Shown piece by piece: positions 20,756-34,828 of a stretch of DNA of 64,000 nucleotides; the first letter of the stretch is position 1, and each line of letters opens with the position of its first letter. The stretch spans positions 372,001 to 436,000 of the forward strand of contig MCFL01000001.1 of NCBI GenBank assembly GCA_002102555.1. The letters run 5' to 3'. This DNA comes from Catenaria anguillulae PL171. Its lineage: Eukaryota; Blastocladiomycota; Blastocladiomycetes; Blastocladiales; Catenariaceae. A program made the position numbers and the translations under genes. The notes under the pieces are model-generated. The model was given only the letters and a program-made list of their open reading frames with translations, did not search any database and was not told where the DNA came from.

Positions 20756-22168
20756 ATGTCCTCCTCCAACAGGAATACGGTGCCATTGGACGAGGACGAA
20801 TACACTGCCGCCCTTTCGCGCATCATCAAGCGAGACTTCTTCCCGGACCTGGACCGCCTGCGCGCAGAGGCCCACTTTCTCGATGCCCTTGACTCGCACG
20901 ACCCTGCCCTCATTGCCCTGGCAAAGGACCGCCTCGATGCGACGTCTGCTCCCTCTGCCGCCATTGAGTCACAGTCACAGTCACGGCCACAGGCACTGGA
21001 CCAGTTTCTCGAAAAGTTCACCTCCGAAGACAATGCGTCCTTTGCCGAGCTGCTGGCCGACCACAATGCCCGTGTCCGGCAGCGGGCTCTCAAGTACTTT
21101 CCGCCGCCGGACCACCATGGCCCACAGCTCCTGCTCGAGGCTTCGGCTACGGCTACGGCTGCCCCAGTCTCGCCAGACAAGTCGCCTCCGCGCTTGCTTC
21201 AAGCTGCGGATGCTCCGTCAGTCTCTTCCACGTCCACTGACCTCGTTGCATCTTCCTCCCGCCAAGTCACAACATCCGTCACAACTGGCCCCGCTCGACC
21301 TCCAATCCACCTCATCCCGCTTCACGACCTCCTACCCAACGCCGACCACCGGCCCTCAGGCTCGGTCCCGACTTGGGCCTATAAACCTCACAATGCCCTC
21401 ATGTTTCCGCCCACATCCACCGTCACACAGCCCGTGCGCCGTCGAGGCACCACCAACTTGGCCGGCACTCGATTTCACACGCCGTCGCCGCTCACACAAC
21501 TCACCGACTCGATCGCATCCGCTTCCGCATCCACCACCCGCATGACTGCTCCCGCTCTCTCCGCACCAACAACAACGGCGGCTCCTTCCGATACTCCCTA
21601 CTCGCTCGTATCCATGACCCCGCGCCCTCACGGCGACGTCGCCAGCATGCCGCCCGCATTCACATGGGGCGCCATAGACGCCACCCCGGTTGCCGTGCGC
21701 GACACGCCGTCACGCAACGACGACCATCAGGCGGACGACCATCTTCTCACGCCTGGTCGGTATCGGATCCCCGACACGCCCGCGCGCGACATGTTGGCCA
21801 TGCGCATGGCCGCCTCGTCTTCCTCCTCAAAGTCTGGCGCATCGGCCACGCCACGCACCTCTGGCGCTGCCTCTGGATTGACGCCGCGGGCAATGGGGAC
21901 GGCCGTGGCCAAGGGCGATGTGGCGCGTAAGTTGTTGAGCCGCGCAGGCGGTATTGATAGCATGTTGAGGCACAGTTATTCAGGCAAGGTCAAGAAGAAG
22001 CAAGCTCCCAGTGATGCGGGATGGACCATGAGAAGCACACAGTCAGCAGCAGCGCCGGCGGGAATCGCAACGCCCTTTTCGTTTTCGCCCACGCCCCGGC
22101 GACCTGTACCGTCAGAGGACCATGGGGCTGCTAGAGGAGGAGCGTCGACGTCGACGCGCAATGTGTAA
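20756..22168 (+). CDS. ESS2: ESS2/DGCR14 (Es2) family spliceosome-associated protein
   Basis: Single exon, 470 residues. The N-terminus has the hallmark of the Es2/DGCR14 family: LDEDEYTAALSRIIKRDFFP followed by a helix with LRAEAHFLDAL. Next comes a conserved block (LDQFLEKFTSEDNASFAELL) and, further on, the short motif FTWGAIDATP and a TPGRYRIPDTP segment, all in the order seen in this family. ESS2 proteins join late spliceosomal complexes and influence splice-site use, working in the nucleus. The central part is Ser/Thr/Pro-rich and low complexity, as usual. It starts only 74 bp after the preceding gene ends on the same strand. The window's introns have an unusual 5' splice consensus, which makes a splicing factor here of some interest. 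Confidence 0.85.
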   Translation: MSSSNRNTVPLDEDEYTAALSRIIKRDFFPDLDRLRAEAHFLDALDSHDPALIALAKDRLDATSAPSAAIESQSQSRPQALDQFLEKFTSEDNASFAELLADHNARVRQRALKYFPPPDHHGPQLLLEASATATAAPVSPDKSPPRLLQAADAPSVSSTSTDLVASSSRQVTTSVTTGPARPPIHLIPLHDLLPNADHRPSGSVPTWAYKPHNALMFPPTSTVTQPVRRRGTTNLAGTRFHTPSPLTQLTDSIASASASTTRMTAPALSAPTTTAAPSDTPYSLVSMTPRPHGDVASMPPAFTWGAIDATPVAVRDTPSRNDDHQADDHLLTPGRYRIPDTPARDMLAMRMAASSSSSKSGASATPRTSGAASGLTPRAMGTAVAKGDVARKLLSRAGGIDSMLRHSYSGKVKKKQAPSDAGWTMRSTQSAAAPAGIATPFSFSPTPRRPVPSEDHGAARGGASTSTRNV

Positions 22169-22337
22169 CAGTGGACAAGACAAAATCTACATACCTGTTT
22201 TGACAACTGAACTTGAACGTATACACAAATGAAAACACATGCCAAACAACAAAACAAGGCGAAAAGGACAAAAAAAGATGGGTGAGATACAAGCAAAACA
22301 TGGAGCAAGCAACAACATTTCGAGGCGAGGGCATCCA

Positions 22338-24985
<2,648 letters not shown>

Positions 24986-25525
24986 CTTGAAGATTCAGTC
25001 GTCAGGACGTGCGCTTGGGACTCGAGAGGAGGCGAGGGACGTCGTTGATATGTTGAACAGTGGATACGAGGGCTCAAGTGGGCATCGATGTCATCTGCAC
25101 ATTTGGCTGTGATACGGTACGGTAAGATTGGAGGATTGGGCGTCGTCCTCACTTGACATCTCTCGTCTCTCGTCTCGCCTTTCTTCAGAGTATCGATGGA
25201 TCGACGAACGCCTGTGCTTGACACAGTTCATGCATCAAGTCGAACAACACGCACGACGCCTCACGCCACTCGAGGTTGGGTCATGGGACACATCACCGCG
25301 ACACTGTCATGTCACACCGAGCCTATCCCTACTCAAGCATCATTGGCCCCGACTTGAGCTCACAGCCCATGATGCAATCCCATTCATGCTCCTTGAAAGA
25401 GAAAAGTACAACGTAGGCTCGATCGACAACATGACATCAAGCAGCCAGGACAGAGGGGAAGAACAACATCAAGAGAAATGTACAAGCAGAGAACCAGAAA
25501 CGAAACACCCAAAACGAGGACAGAG
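24986..25525. other. intergenic region
   Basis: 540 bp between the kinase start and the end of the copper transporter. It contains the kinase promoter; no gene seen. Confidence 0.5.
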
Positions 25526-26392
25526 TCAATCGCAGCAGCTCTTGTCCAACCCAAATTGGGACCCCGGCATGCGGAATTGGTGGAAACCAGTTGCAGCACC
25601 AGCGACCGCTGCGAGAATGATCCAGCCGTTGCTGCAGCAGGTCAATCATTGTCAGCGACCATGAGAAAAGCCAAGCAGGACGGGCGACAAAAAAAGGGGA
25701 CGCACTAGGTCATGAAAATGAGCATCAAGAAGATGGACAAGAAGTAGGACGCAGCCATGAGGGCCGTGCGGTAGTACATTTGTGTGCGAGTCAGAGTGCT
25801 ACATGAGGAGGGATGAGGAAGTCAGCTCGTTCCAACCAAGGTGGCCACAAGCAAAGCCAAGAGGCAAAATGTACCCGGGACGGTTGACAGAGCGCACTGA
25901 AGCAGTACTCGCCGGCATATCGACGGCCACCGGCGTTGGCAACCCACCATCGTCGGTCAAACTGGATCCAGCCAACAAGGGCTCGTTGCCCTGCAGATGC
26001 GGCGACTCTGACCTGGGCCGCCTCCCACCTGCCGCAGAAGTACGCGACGCCAATGCAGCGGCTTTGGGGGAACTCGCCAAGTACTCGAGACGCGCGCGTT
26101 CGGCTTGAGTTCGCTCATACAGCATGGCCAAGGCAAACACGGCCAGCAGCGACAGGCAAAAGTCGAGGCCGGACATGACATGCCACCAGGAAAAGACGAC
26201 GGAGAAGTGTTGGGTGGCCCAATTCCATTGCATCATCATGGAGTGGTCCATGCCAGGCATGCTTCCAGAAGAGCCGCCGCTGCCGTGGTCCATGCCGGGC
26301 ATGCCAGGCATCGATTCGTGGGTACCCGCGAGGTCGGCGGCCGCAGAGGGCCGGTGGTGGCCGGCGTGGTTCATGTGTGCCGAGTGGTCCAT
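25526..26392 (-). CDS. Ctr-family high-affinity copper transporter
   Basis: Three exons (26392-25875, 25798-25706, 25631-25526) encode 238 residues. Introns are 76 bp (GTACAT to ATGTAG) and 74 bp (GTGCGT to CTGCAG). Without the second intron the protein would stop before its third helix. The extracellular N-terminus is rich in Met and His (MDHSAHMNHAGH, SMPGMPGMDH, HSMMMQWNW), the copper-collecting mets motifs of Ctr proteins. Helix 1 is near residues 58-90, a Ser/Pro-rich cytoplasmic loop follows, helix 2 has the pore MxxxM (MLIFM), and helix 3 has the packing GxxxG (GAATG). Ctr proteins act as trimers moving Cu(I) across the plasma or vacuolar membrane. A Cys-containing C-terminus (KSCCD) fits copper hand-off. 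Confidence 0.93.
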
Positions 26393-26672
26393 GGTTGGTG
26401 AGTCAAGTGTGGATTGGCCAACCTTCAGAGAGCGCTACTGGTGTCGAGAATGGTGTCGAGAGTGCAGCCGCTTAGCATCCACAGTCCTTCCACCAAAGCT
26501 TCCGCCGCGGCTTCGGCAAGGCTTCCTCGAATGCTCTCCATAAACTCCAATGTCAACAGATATTACAGGCCATTTGAATTGCCAAGAGCCCTACTCAACC
26601 AAGCTAACCACTCTGCGCATTGCGCTGGCCACTTGTGTGTGTCCGCAATCGTCAAAAAGTCAAAAGCAAAGA

Positions 26673-29600
26673 ATGCAATCCTGCCCGACCGTCAAGCGGC
26701 TGCCGCCCCTCGAGACTCTGGTGGGGCTCAAGGCGCTGATCACGGCCATCCCGCCCGCAACGGCCCAGCGGCTCGCCAGCCGTCGCCAAGCAGTCTCGGC
26801 CCTCGCCTTTGACAAGCTCGCTCTGACCAACGCAAACGCAGACACCATCACCGCAAAGTTCCCCTTCCACAGCAAGTTTGACCGCCACGCCCTCCTCCAC
26901 GCCATCGCCTCGTCCACACCGCCGCCCACGCTGCCCGGCCTCGACCCAGACTATGCCCATGAGCACCTGCTCGACCAGCACCTACTCATCCTCTACCTGC
27001 TCGCTCTCTCGCTCATCTGCGCAAACGAAACCTCCAGTTCGGACCACACCAGCAATCCCATCGTCACGGCCAAGCACCCTGTTCTGGACCAGTATTGCTC
27101 GGCTACGCTGCTCCCAACACACTACATTCACCAAGCCCTCGCCTGCTTGTACCTCGACTTGGGCTTGCTTGCTCAGTTTGACTATGCGTTCCCCTTTGCG
27201 CGCATCCAGGCCAATCCAGTCCTTTTCGAATACTTTGTGTGGGCGTTGGCCTTTGATGCCGGATTCCTTGATGCCCGCGACGGCTCCTTGATCTCGTGGG
27301 TCCAATTGGCCGCGGACGGGCAGAGCGGAAACGCCGCCGATCTCGAGGAAAAGGTTGTCGTGGCGAGGAACACGTTGGTCCTGTGCCATGCCCGCGGCGA
27401 GTTGCCGCCACAATTGACCATGTCGGTGTGTTTGACGTGGAATGTCAATGATGCTGTCAAGGCTGCCGTACGTCTCAACTCGTCTCTTACCTCCATGTTC
27501 ACATGAACTCACATGAACTCAAACATCCAGATCAATGATCCAGACAACAACATCACGCCTCTGCTCGCATTCATGTCTGCCAAGGACGCGTCCTCCCCCA
27601 TCCCCGGCCACCACCATCTCTCATTACTCACTAACAAGGCCCACTTTTTGCTCGCGCCCAAAAACGGCACGCAGCTGCGCAACGACCTTGTTTCTTGGTG
27701 CCTCTGCCACGTGCTCACCCCGCCAGGCAACGGCAAGAACGCCTTGATCCACGTCCCCGATCTCGTGTTCCACCTGTTTGCCAACACCATCGACTACCCG
27801 CGCGCCGTTTACACGCACTATCGCATCAAGCAGATCAAAAAACACAACAATGTGCCCGAGTCGCCCATGGACGCCGACCGCGAGATCAAGGTGAAGTTCG
27901 ATTTGATGGCCAAGATGCAAGTCACGCACGTGGCCGAGCTCAAAATGTTCATGGCACAGGGTGTCCCGGGGGAGCGCGCGTGGTTGATCCACGAAGGGCT
28001 CGAGCACTGCTTGTACACCAACGCCAACACGTCGGCAGCCAGTTCCGGAATGATTGGGTTGAAGTTGGCTGCGAGCATCAAGCGCGCCGCGCCCGTTGCA
28101 GAGTGGGCCAGGGCATCCACGCTCGAGTTGGACGAGCATCAAAAACCCATACCTGTCAGGGAGTCGAGCTCGAATGCGTCGGACGCGACGGTCGCATTGC
28201 CCGAGGCGCTGTTGCTCGGTGGGAGCATGGATACAGGCGACTTGATTCGGGATGCCCCCTTGGCGTCGCCCGAGCGCCCAGTCAAGAAAATTCGGAGCGC
28301 TGCGCCGCCCGTGAGTCCGATCCGTGGATCAATGCGTGGCAACAAGGAGCATCATCAAGCAGATGAAGCGGATATGCCGGAATCGGATGGAATGGATGTG
28401 GATGCAGATGCAGATGCGGAAGTGGGCCAAATTTCATTTGTCTACTCGGACCAAGTCATGGAACTGCAAACCAGCCAATCGCCCATTCGCAGTCCATTCT
28501 CGACTGTCGCCACCCCGGCACCCGTTGAACCCACACCCCGTCGTCCTGTGTCTGTGTCTGCTGCGTTCACGCCCACGACCATCACCTCAGCCTCAACTCC
28601 CAGTGGTCTCACCGCATCCCAAGTCTCGACTCCGACCGCAGCCTCAACGTCGTTGGTTCGTGACCCATTCACCCCAACCTTTGCCCTCCCACGCACGCCA
28701 TCGACATCGGCCAACGACCCGTCCACGACGCCGCCGTCGGTAGTGGCGCCCCACTCGATCCTGCACACGACGCCCAAACGCGACGGCACGCCGCGCACAC
28801 CCTCGTACTTTGCGCTGACGCCTGCGGATGCAGCCGCGGCCATCATGAGCCGTCGGTCGCGCAGGTCCAACCCAACATCTGCCACCGTGCCGCACCAGCA
28901 ACAAGGCGTGAGCCGTCCTGGGTCGCCCGGTGCGCAATCGCCTTCACGGTCGTCGCGCGTGTCTGCCCCGGCGGCTTCGCGTGCCGTGACACCCTTCAAG
29001 TCGCGTTTGTCGAATACGGCCACGGCTGCGGCCAGTGAGGCGGGCGAATCGAGTGTACCGCCGCCGGCGCTGACAACTGACGATGTCATCATGGCCACGT
29101 TTGCACATAACAAGGAGCACCAGGACTTGATTATGAACCAGCCGATCGCCGAGTCGAGTGCCGTTTGGGAAAACGAGCCCGCGGCCCCATCGTCACCACC
29201 CACCATGGACATTGACCGGCCAACGACACCTGAACCCGCACCAGCGGCGCCGCCTACGTCTGCCCCAGCCACCCCGTTCGACTCCGAACCCACCATTCGC
29301 GCGCCCGTCGATCTGCCAACGTTTGATTATGCGCAGTTCCACAAGGTACATGTGCACGGGTCTCCCGCGGCCGATACCCAGACATTGATCGAGACTGGCC
29401 AATCGGCCGTGGAGCGCGCCCAGGAAATGGTGCGCAAGTCGCAAGCCGCGGCCAATGCCCGTGCAGCAAGTCACGTGGTGCCCGAAACACCCATGGCACC
29501 GCGAGGAGTCGCCAGCGCAACGCCATCGACGGTCGGTTCTGACACCCTGACACCGGCCACACCTACGGTCCGGCCTGGACGTGTGCCCGAGCGCCAACAC

Positions 29601-30302
29601 CAAGCCGTTGACTCGCACGTGGCATCGACGCCCGAACACACGCGGCGCGTGCGCGATGCCGGGCACACGCCCGCGCCGCATCCGCGCGGGGCAAAGCCCG
29701 TGGCTGCGGCCGCAAATGCGCGCACGCCCTATGCCACCCAGCAAACGCCTAAGCGCACCACACGTGCCGCGGCGGCGGCTGCTGCGGCTGCCGCGTCTAC
29801 ACCAGCATCTCCCGGCCCGGCTCCGTACAACTTTAGGCACAAGCCCGTGGCCGCGACCGTGGCACCAGATGCACACGTGTCACCGGCACGGCCGGCCGTC
29901 ACTCGCCGCAATGTCAAGCGGACGGCAAGTCAAGTGGACACGAGCGCGGTCGTATCGCCTGCAAAGACGCCCAAGCGTACCGGCACGGCCGCGGCCGCGG
30001 CCGACACGACGCCAAAGCCCGCAGCCAATGCAAGGGGCACCCGGGTCGGGTTACGGTCGGCGGGCGCGACGAGTTTGACGGGAGAGGCTGCCGAGCAACA
30101 AGGTCCCGGATCGCCATCGTCGCGGGCCGCGGGCGCGGCTGGGGGCAGGGCAACTAGGCGCGCGACCTTGGGCGCCGCGGGGGCCGCGGTTGTGGCTGCA
30201 GTGGGATCAAGGAGGGCCACCTTGGGCCAGCAGCAAGAGGTGGGCGTGGGGGCGGCCGGGTCGCGGCCCAAGCGTGCGGCAACCGCCGGCAAGAAGAAGT
30301 GA
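26673..30302 (+). CDS. large protein with helical N-terminal half and Ala/Pro/Thr-rich basic tail
   Basis: Two exons joined by a 63-bp intron (27468-27530, GTACGT to ATCCAG, phase 0). From the ATG at 26673 the protein has 1,188 residues; an in-frame ATG at 26550 would add 41 weakly coding residues. The N-terminal 480 residues are mostly alpha-helical with hydrophobic patterns (HLLILYLLALSL, ALACLYLDLGLL, FEYFVWALAFDAGFLDA). This faintly recalls the ELYS/nuclear-pore helical domain, but I cannot confirm that. The rest is disordered, with many TP and SP sites and TPKR motifs, and it ends in basic Arg/Lys-Ala repeats (RPKRAATAGKKK), suggesting a chromatin- or nuclear-associated protein. Function not assigned. 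Confidence 0.7.
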
Positions 30303-30995
30303 TCAGAGCTTGGTGTGTCCGAGATTGTTCGTCCAGTCTCGAAAGGTTCATCGTCTTTTCGTGTTCAAGGATCACGATTTCTTTTCATCTTTAGTTATCA
30401 TATTTCTACACATTTACGTTGGTCGGGTACTGCCGAAAAAAAAGCCGTGGTTTCATCTGGATGGAGGCCGAGTCATCAAAATGAGCAACGGTTATGAATA
30501 GGTTTACTTAGTCGTAGAATGAAAAACGGGATGGCACCTCAAACGACAAGACCGGCGAGACCTTGTCAGAGAGGCGAACACGTTGGACACAAATAGAAAC
30601 GGAAAACAGCAGGCGGGGCAGGCAGTACTTATCATGAGCAAGGGTGGATGGGGATAGCTGGAAAGAGCCCGGATCAAGGAAACAAAAAAACAAAAGGGGG
30701 CGAGAGAAAATCACGCTCTACTCATCAAAGTTGGAAACATGTTTGACGACAACGGGATCACAGGCGCGCAAAGCGGGCGAAATGAGGGTGAGAGGGCAGA
30801 GCGAGCCGCAAAAGATTAAGTGAGAGGGGAGGGACCGAAGGAGAGCGAAGAGGAAGAGAAAAAAATGGATGGATCACAATCAACACGGGGGAATACGCTA
30901 AGCATCTGCCCCACGATCGACCACAACAAGAAAAGCAACGGCGACTCGCCCCATTGAATGAGCCCCAACTAACCCAACAATACGCAGTTACGCTA
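30303..30995. other. 3' flanks of convergent genes
   Basis: 693 bp between two convergent gene ends. It is A-rich on the plus strand toward 30850; no gene seen. Confidence 0.5.
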
Positions 30996-31613
30996 CTAGG
31001 CAATTGTACACGGACACGGTCCGCCCATGGGTCCATAGGGATCCTCCTTCTTATCGACGGTGCCCCACACGGATGGGACCAAGAAATCCTTTGTTGTCTT
31101 GACATACTTGATGAGCGACTGGGACGCGTCCGACACGGTCAAGCGGGGCATGTCAAGCTGCTCCTTGAGGCGGTTGTTGAGCTCGAGGAGCTTCTTGAGC
31201 TTGAGTTCCGACATGGTGGTAGTGAGGCGCGCGTGTGACGTGCGAAACGAGGTGCGTGCTGCGGTGGGCGAGGCAGCCGAAGTGAGGACCGTGGATAAAG
31301 TACTCGAGGGCGGCGGAGGCGGCGGCAGAGACGGTGAGACCGGTCCTTGCGGCGAGTAGCTGATGGACGACGCCGAGTCGGAGCGGAACGACGAGGCAGT
31401 GGGCGAGATTGGGCCTTGGCTGGACCGGTGGTACTTTGCGGCACCAGTGGCGTAAGTGTTGTCGACCGAGACGGACGAGGACAATGTGCTTCGAAGTGGC
31501 ACCGAGGCGGTTGCAGGTGGGGCTCGCGGTGGCGACGTGAATGAGGACGTGGGCGTTTGAGCTGCGGAGGCGGTCATTGCGAACGTGGATTTCGTCAGTC
31601 CGAGAATCGACAA
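30996..31613 (-). CDS. heterotrimeric G-protein gamma subunit with long N-terminal extension
   Basis: 205 residues. The last 72 (from [20 protein letters not shown]) are a classic fungal G-gamma: an amphipathic coiled-coil helix that pairs with G-beta, then [14 protein letters not shown], the signature VPSVWG, and KKEDPYGP. It ends in CPCTIA, a CaaX box (C-T-I-A) for prenylation with a nearby Cys suited to palmitoylation. The protein would act at the inner plasma membrane with G-beta, downstream of receptors. The preceding 133 residues are Ser/Thr/Pro-rich and disordered. Fungal G-gammas are usually about 70-110 residues, so translation may instead begin at the internal ATG at 31214, or the extension is real. 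Confidence 0.88.
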   Translation of the reverse strand: MSILGLTKSTFAMTASAAQTPTSSFTSPPRAPPATASVPLRSTLSSSVSVDNTYATGAAKYHRSSQGPISPTASSFRSDSASSISYSPQGPVSPSLPPPPPPSSTLSTVLTSAASPTAARTSFRTSHARLTTTMSELKLKKLLELNNRLKEQLDMPRLTVSDASQSLIKYVKTTKDFLVPSVWGTVDKKEDPYGPMGGPCPCTIA

Positions 31614-33042
31614 GAATGAACGGATCGTGTCGGCGACAATGACGAAAAGAGAGTGAAAGCGAGCAGTGAAAAATGGCTGGAATCACAAAGGGGTGGATGG
31701 TATGGTATGGAGAAGTCAACGAGGCCAAAGAGGCGCTCGGGCTTGGCTTGCCCAAATTGAAACGGCCTGCCCGCAATACCGCTCAACAATTCCAATGGCT
31801 GCTGGCTGGCACAGCGTGTGTGGCAGAAACAAGACTGCCACACGCCTCCGGTCTTCGCGGTCGACCTTGTGGACAATCATGCCGTCATCGCCGAGAATGC
31901 GTTGTGCGTTGCAGAGGCCACCGCCGGCCAGACAAGAGGGTGCGAATGGCAGACATGGTGGGGCGAGAGGTGAAGATTTGGACAATGGAGGCGAACCAAT
32001 CAAATGCCGAGAGCGAGGAGAAAGGCTGCGTCAAGGTTTGCAGAATACATGGGCAAATGATAAAACAATTGAAAGGAAACAGCACGCTGACCCGACCGCA
32101 AGATCACAGGGACAGGCGACAGGTGGTGGACAGCCGTCGCGCCACAAGCCTTGGCCCACCGTTTCATCACGAGATCGGCCATGCATGCGGACATGCGGAC
32201 GTGCGCTTGGCCATTGTCCACCACTCACTAAGGAGGAGAGGCGGGTCGATATGTCAATGCGGACTGCTGTTGTGAGGTCGCTTGAAGAGTCGGCCGTGAA
32301 GAAACAAAAGTGCACAAGCGTGGTACATCACAGTCGACAGAGACAGGGGAAAAAAGTGGAAGCACTGCTTAAAGCGGGTGATGGGAAAGCATTGCGAGGA
32401 GTCGCTAGCGACAAAAGCAATATGTACCTTGAGTGGATCAAATAGTTCACACAATCTTCCTACTAGAGTTGCTGACGTGTTTACCTCGCGTCCTTTTGTC
32501 GCTTGGCAAGGAACCGTTGCGTTGAGTTGGGAGGACGGGGGAGGATGGGCAGTGCGATCGGTCGAGAAACAGCAGAGAATGCGACGAGTTAGTTGTCGAT
32601 ACGACAATTGCCTCAAGTGTATGTCTGTGTATGATTCGAGTCTGCCAAGGTGGGAAAGTGGATGCTCTCCGACACGAGCTCATGCCAGCAAACGTTTGGG
32701 GGTGGGGAAGAACGCGAGCTTACGAGTGACGAATATGTGTTTGTCGGTTTGGAAGATACGGTGGCCGCTCCATGACAGACTCTAAAGTGAATGATTTAGA
32801 AAGCGAGTAAATATATCCGTTTCTCTCACCTGAACGAGATACCACCAGAGCGTTGGCCGTGATGAATTGCGAATGACTTATGCGGCTGGACCAAGTACAT
32901 AAAAGAGACGCGTCTGCATGTTGAGAAGCCAGTCACCGAAGAAGGAAGAGTGATTGGATCGGAAATCAATTAAAAAAAAAAAGAAAAAGAAAAGTATACT
33001 GCGCGACAACTGGATATTTGCAATTGAAAAACTGTTCAAGAA
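31614..33042. other. long intergenic region between divergent genes
   Basis: 1.43 kb between the minus-strand G-gamma start and the plus-strand serine incorporator start. Several open frames exist on both strands but none has a family motif or consistent codon usage. A short minus-strand frame starting near 31954 (MSAIRTLLSGRRWPLQR) looks like a mitochondrial targeting start but stops after 23 codons. An A-rich run (32970-32996) precedes the next gene. Confidence 0.45.
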
Positions 33043-34492
33043 ATGGAAGACCCAGAGTCGCCCTCTAGCCACCGTCGTCGCGCATGTCGGGCTTGCAGCA
33101 GCCGTCGATTGCTCCGATGGCTATGTTGCTCGATATCGCTCCGCCAGTCCATAGCCACCCGATTACTGTATTGTATGGGCTTCATCCTCGTTGGAATCTT
33201 TGCCGTATCGGCCAAGTACGCCCCGGCGCCGTTGGTGCAATGGGCCAAATCAGTTCACCCAATCACTGGCTCGACGAATTGTACAACTCGAGAGTGTCTC
33301 GCCATCATGTTTGTGTTTCGCATCATCTTGGCCAATGTCATGTACCACACCCTGCATATGGTGCTACTGGTCAAAGTCACCTCGACGAGCGATCCACGCT
33401 CCCATGTCCAAAACGCAGGCTGGTGGATCAAGGGCCTGTTGCTCCTGGGAATCATTGTCGCCATGTTTTTCGTGCCCGCCCAGCAGTTGGAACCGTTTCC
33501 AGTTGTCTCGTTTGTCTTCACAACATTGTTTCTGCTCATGCAAACATTCCTGCTCGTCGACTTTGCTCATTCCTGGGTGTGTTTGCTGGCCAAATTTTTG
33601 GTCTTCAGTCGCAGTGCTAACTGGTGGTGGTATACTTGGTCCGAAACAGGCGGAGCGGTGTCTCATCCGCTACGAAGAAACACAAGGCGTCTTCTGGAAA
33701 TTGGCCCTCATCACCGTCACAGTCTTTTGTTACGGCTTCACTATAGCTGGCATCACCTTGCTCTACGTTGCCATCACGCCAACGTCAGCAACCGTTGCCA
33801 TTCTGCGCGGTCCTTCGTGCTGGATCTCGTCCTTTTCCATCTCCACCTTCCTTATACTCAACCTGCTCCAAACATTTCTTTCCGTGCACCCAACCATCCG
33901 CAAACACAACTCGAAATCGGGACTGCTGCAATCCGCCATCATTGCCGTTTACACAACCTACCTGCTCGTCTCTGCCCTTGGTACCGACCCATTCCAATGC
34001 GGCGGATCTGTCGTGACCTCCATCGGCGGTGGCACAGCCCCAATGCCTGACACAAGTGCAGGCGGCGGGGGCGACCCAACACTTGTGCGCCTCGCTACCA
34101 TTGGCGGTGCCATCCTGTCACTGCTCGCCTTGTCCTACTCTGCATTCGGGACCGCTAGCACACAATTTTTCCTGGCACTCGCACCGTCCAACCCAAACCT
34201 CAGCAGTGGCAGTAGCAGCAGCTCTTCGCGGTCGACTGATGACGACGAGACGCAGCAGGTCAATTACTCGTATTCCTTCTTTCACTTTACGTTTGCGATT
34301 GCCAGCTTTTACTTGGGCGTGCTTGTCACGGACTGGATCACCTATGCATCCGACGAGGTGTTGGCACTCCCCGTCGCGCTCCGTTCCTTGGCACCAGTGT
34401 GGGTCAAGCTTGGGTCCGGATGGATGGTCATCATGTTATACTTGTGGACGCTCGTGGCACCGATTGTGTTGCCCAATCGGGACTTTTCATGA
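33043..34492 (+). CDS. TMS1: serine incorporator (SERINC/Tms1) family membrane protein
   Basis: Two exons, 33043-33576 and 33650-34492, with a 73-bp intron (GTGTGT to GAAACAG, likely branch GCTAAC), give 458 residues. Family blocks are intact: RLLYCMGFILVGIF, the Cys-containing lumenal loop with NCTTRECLA, a GWWIKGLLLLGIIVAMFF helix, FLLMQTFLLVDFAHSW and, across the splice, AERCLIRYEE. About ten hydrophobic helices follow. The C-terminal blocks YSYSFFHF, LVTDWITY and WMVIMLYLWTLVAPIVLP are typical. SERINC/Tms1 proteins are endomembrane and plasma-membrane proteins linked to serine-derived lipid supply and lipid scrambling; yeast Tms1 is vacuolar. A Ser-rich, acidic insert near residues 385-405 is a variable cytosolic loop. 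Confidence 0.92.
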
Positions 34493-34828
34493 AGGGATCT
34501 GGGTTGTATACGGAATGTGCTTCTGAAAAAAAATGATGTAGAGGGACTCCGAGATCCAAGAGCATGAACAAAGCAACAAGCGAGCTTGGGGGTACATACA
34601 AAAAGAGCGGTCGCACACGCAAAGTGTCGGAAACAAAAAGAAATGTAAAGATTGACAGAGAAGACACGAGGATGGATTAGAGTCCTTGGCCAAGAGATGG
34701 GGAAAAAAAGCGAAATGCATCAAAACAAGCACAGGTACGGAGTAGAACTGTGGAAATGTAGGGGAATCAAAGAAGTAGAAAGACCTGGCGACAATCCGAC
34801 GCGACAGACCTGCTGCCTCGTCGATAGG
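34493..34828. other. 3' flanks of convergent genes
   Basis: 336 bp between the serine incorporator and the peroxidase fusion, which converge. No gene seen. Confidence 0.5.

Noticed and set aside
31666-32445. 259-codon plus-strand open frame and overlapping frames on both strands
   Set aside because: No motif, irregular composition and no conserved-looking segment; several overlapping frames are equally open, as expected in GC-rich spacer.
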